NCBI GenBank assembly: GCA_963573385.1
Contig: CAUYLG010026670.1
Span: 1-64,000, forward strand
DNA from: Cacajao melanocephalus
Taxonomy: Eukaryota; Chordata; Mammalia; Primates; Pitheciidae
Direction of reading: 5' to 3'
Length of the DNA stretch: 64,000 nt
Part shown: in pieces, positions 61,140 to 64,000 of the stretch
Position numbering within the stretch: the first letter of the stretch is position 1
Layout of the letters: every line of letters starts with the position of its first letter
Translations under genes and position numbers: made by a program
The notes under the pieces: model-generated
What the model was told of the DNA's origin: nothing
Seen by the model: the letters and a program-made list of their open reading frames with translations, nothing else
The model's database searches: none

Positions 61140-61705
61140 AAAGTTGATGTCATGGAAAACCATTTGGCCTTTGCGACTAAAACTGAACATACACATACCC
61201 TCAGCTCCACTCCACAGAAAGGAGTTACGGGCATCCACCAAAAGACATGCACCAGAATGTCCATAGCAAAGCCAGCCCTACCCGAAAGCCCATTGACGGC
61301 GACAGGTAAATAAATGGTGGAATTGTCACACGTGGAATACTACACAGCAATCAGAAGGAACAAACTACAACTACACTCCACAAGTCAGGTAAATTTCACC
61401 ATCATAATGTTGACCAAAAGATGACAGACCCAAAAGAAGACAAACTGTATGATTCTGTTTACATAAAGTTCAAAGATAGACAAAACTACTCTCTGTGTAA
61501 GGTGGGGACACCTCCCTTGGGGGAAGCAGCAACTGGGAGAGGGCATGAAGGGGACTTCCTTGGCAGTTGTTGATGCTCTGTGTCTCCACCTGGGTGTTCT
61601 TATACATGGGTGCTTTCAGCTTGTGAAAATGTATCAAGCAGTATGCTCAGGCTTCTCCGAATGTAGGTTATACTTCAATAAAAGGTTAAAAAAAAAAAAA
61701 GCTAA
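61140..61705 (+). mobile_element. L1M-type LINE 3' end with A tail
   Basis: CCACCAAAAGACATGCACC, GGAATACTACACAGCAATC, then a 3' UTR ending TTCAATAAAAGG and an A tail at 61689-61700. Confidence 0.85.
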
Positions 61706-62087
61706 TGTTGCCTAATGGCCTAAATTCTATGAATATGCAATAAACTTGCAGCATAAGAATTTTGTCCTGCAATTTGCTGCTGACTCTAAGTTCTGGAGGT
61801 GTCAGGGTAACAAAGCACCCCAGGGTGAACATTTGACAGGAAGCATTAGCTGCCCCCCAGGAGCCTCAAATACCTGATGGGTTTTCTCCTGCTTAAAATT
61901 AAAAACCTGCCCACAAAGATGCCGAGGAAGGGAGAATGCATCCACAACCCTCATTTTGCAATGTTATTAACTGTGGGAGTTGAACGCAGTGGGTAGTGGA
62001 TTCATCTGCAACTGCTGGCTAGACACCAGGTTTCTGTTCCTAGGGGGTGAGGCCGGTGACTTCTTTATCTTTACATGCCCGCCCCCC

Positions 62088-62088
<1 letters not shown>
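61706..62088. other. Unique sequence, no gene seen
   Basis: Nothing recognised. Confidence 0.4.

Positions 62089-62127
<39 letters not shown>
62089..62127 (+). repeat. (AC)n microsatellite, about 19 units, uninterrupted
   Basis: Pure AC dinucleotides; likely polymorphic in length. Confidence 0.97.
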
Positions 62128-62128
<1 letters not shown>

Positions 62129-62214
62129 CCTTGCCCACAAAGGCATGAAGGCGTCTGTTGCTTAATAAATGGTTTCCAGTGGACCACAGCATTTTGGCAC
62201 TAGAATGACTAATA

Positions 62215-62445
62215 ATATCTCACCTTGATTTTGCATGTGCTGTGTGCCTGGCCATATGAAGCACTTCATTCATACACATGGTCTCTTTGACTCCACACAA
62301 CCACCTCAAGAGGGAAGGGCCATTGTTATTCCCATTTTACAGATAATGCTTGGAGGAGGTAAGACAGTAGCTTGCCAGAGGTCACACCATGACCCGTGGC
62401 AGAGCTGGGATCCCACCTAGGCAGGGCGTTTGATCCACAGCCTAC
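62215..62445 (-). mobile_element. MIR SINE
   Basis: Reversed MIR: CCCATTTTACAGATAATGC, GTAGCTTGCCAGAGGTCACACC (in parts), GCAGAGCTGGGATCCCACC. Confidence 0.88.
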
Positions 62446-62528
62446 TTTGTCTCTAGGCCTCAAGGCCTTGGAAGCGATGCCGTCTAAGACCCCATCTTTA
62501 CAAATAGGGCCACTGGCCATGACTGCAG

Positions 62529-62709
62529 AATTTAGCAAATAAAAGTACGGGCCAACCCAGTTCAAGTTGAATTTCAGATACACAATACATCCTTTTTAGC
62601 ATTAGTATGTCCCATACAATATTTGGGACACACTTATTCTAAAATTTATTCATTTGTTGATCTGAAATCCAACTTGAACTGGGTGGCCTGTATTTTATCT
62701 GGTGCCCCT
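62529..62709. mobile_element. Palindromic MITE (MER53-like)
   Basis: The two halves are inverted copies: ACCCAGTTCAAGTTG (about 62555) pairs with CAACTTGAACTGGGT (about 62670), ATTTCAGAT with ATCTGAAAT, and TATGTCCC with GGGACACA around a ~10-base centre near 62618. Family name from memory of the GGGACATACTTATACTAAAA-type MER53 arms. Confidence 0.85.
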
Positions 62710-63290
62710 ACCACTGGGGCCCACAGAAGTCAAGTGACATGCAAAGTGACACTGGCAGTTTGTCAGACTTGGAGGTCTGGGCTCAGGGCCCCTGCCTCTT
62801 CATCTGATGCTCTTTCAGCCAGCCAGCTTCAATTCCCCTGAAACCTCCTCCCACTCTGTGTGTTTACAACCAAACCCTTCACTTTCCCCAAACCAGCAGC
62901 CTTCCCAAGTCTTCGTGGCTGCCAGTGTGACCACAGCATGTGACCAACTACCATCATTCCTCTCTCTGAAGTCCTCTGGCCCTTTCTGTCCACCAGCAGG
63001 TGACCTACAACATGTGGTGCCTTGGGGACACTGGCTGACTTTAGAACTGGTAAGTCTTCTTGTCCCAATAAGATTGCAAACTCCATAAGGGCAGGGACTG
63101 CATGTCATATGTCTTGTATGCTACTAAGTCAGGCTTGCCATGCTAAGATCCCCCAAAATGTCCACAAGTTCAGCCCAGCTCTACTCTGTGGGGGCATGGA
63201 CCCTTCCTCAGGGGAAACCCAGGGGCTCCTGAATTGATGGCATGGTGACAGCTTTGCCGCAGCTTCCTCTTCCACTGCCACTAGGCGCTC
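62710..63290. other. Unique sequence, no gene seen
   Basis: Overlapping 85-97 codon frames on both strands; no recognisable product. Confidence 0.4.
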
Positions 63291-63292
63291 CA

Positions 63293-63770
63293 TTCATCTC
63301 TTGCTGCACTATAAGCCACCCCTGAACTTAGATGCCTAAGCTAATGACAACCACTGATATTACTTATGACTCTGCATTTTGGGCAGGTGTGGATGGGGAC
63401 TAGAGGATTCACCTCCCAGATGGCTCACAGACAGCCGGCAAGTTGGAGCTGGTGATTAGCTGGGAGCTCAGCCAAAGCTGAGAACCAGGGGCCTTGGTTC
63501 CACTGCATGTAGCCTGGGCTTCCTCACAGCATGGCGGCAGGATCCCAAGGGTGAGTACCCTAAGGGAGAGCCAGGTGGAGGCTGAATCACCTTTACTGCC
63601 CAGCCTCAGGAGTCATATAGTGTCACTTCTGTCGTATGCTTCCAGTTACAAAGACTCACCCAGTTTCAAGGGGAGGAGCAGAAACTTTACCTCTTGATAG
63701 TGGAGTGTCAACTTTCTGGAAGAGCACATGATACTGGAAATATTACTGTGGACTTACAGGGCTTGTTATT
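63293..63770 (-). mobile_element. MLT1-type LTR
   Basis: CTTGCTGCACTATAAGCCACC, CTCACAGCATGGCGGC, CAGTTTCAAGGGGAGGAG (in order). Runs nearly to the end of the window. Confidence 0.8.
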
Positions 63771-64000
63771 TAGGACCACACCCGCAGCTTCCAACCAAAG
63801 TCAAAGTAAGACCTTTGGAGATCCTTACCATTGAAAATGCCATGGCACAACTTTCCCAGGTATTTACTTGAAGCTCAAGAAATTATTTGTCAAAAAATAA
63901 AATCCAAGGAAACTGCAAAAAAATATATTGCATATGATGTCTTTCATGTAAAAACACATTCAGAAAAATTCTACATTTCTGTGTACATACATGTCTATAG
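63771..64000. other. AT-rich unique sequence at window end
   Basis: Nothing recognised. Confidence 0.35.

Overview
This is 64 kb of nuclear DNA from a higher primate, almost certainly human. The evidence is the repeat content: about 15 Alu elements (mostly AluS/AluJ, one AluY-like) with recognisable target-site duplications, primate L1, THE1/MST and MLT1 solo LTRs, Tigger1/MER2 and a MADE1 (Hsmar1-derived) element, on a background of old MIR and L2 copies. I found no convincing protein-coding exon, tRNA, rRNA, CRISPR array or prokaryotic feature. Nearly every open reading frame is short, falls in an Alu, L1, Tigger or microsatellite, or is a chance frame in GC-rich DNA. The window reads as intergenic or intronic sequence. 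It does not show a coding gene, and I see no new multi-gene system.

Layout. The first ~173 bases are the 5' end of a minus-strand L1. 0.2-11 kb is unique sequence with MIR, L2, two Alus, a half Alu, an MLT1 LTR and another LTR. 11.1-12.2 kb is a clear CpG island with GC boxes and an inverted CCAAT box; it is the best promoter candidate and has no recognisable coding exon. 13-16 kb carries an L1M 3' end, an MLT1 and a repeat-free block with a perfect CRE palindrome. 17.3-20.4 kb is an almost full-length Tigger1 DNA transposon with a dead minus-strand transposase gene; three Alus sit in it and it sits in an older repeat. 21.8-28.4 kb is a stack of LTRs, Alus and DNA transposons, including an L1 > MER2 > MADE1 nest.

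29.3-32.9 kb is an old L1-like (HAL1-type) element broken by a MIR and by an LTR-within-LTR insertion. 33-40 kb mixes a Tigger-family MITE, Alus, a TGGA microsatellite and long unique blocks. 40.9-51.5 kb has three minus-strand MLT1 LTRs, two of them interrupted. 51.5-58.8 kb is mostly unique, GC-richer DNA with several non-coding blocks that look constrained, an AluJ with a purine microsatellite, a run of MIRs and a 422-codon minus-strand frame of doubtful meaning. 58.8-64 kb holds three minus-strand Alus, L2, MIR, MER5, an L1M 3' end, a (CA)n array, a palindromic MITE and a last MLT1.

Function. If the window acts in the cell, it most likely does so through the CpG island and the repeat-free blocks, as promoter or enhancer DNA for a gene outside the window. 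That is inference from composition and needs cross-species alignment. Repeat family names are from memory of consensus features and were not checked against a library; boundaries without a stated duplication are approximate, typically +/-20 bases or more.
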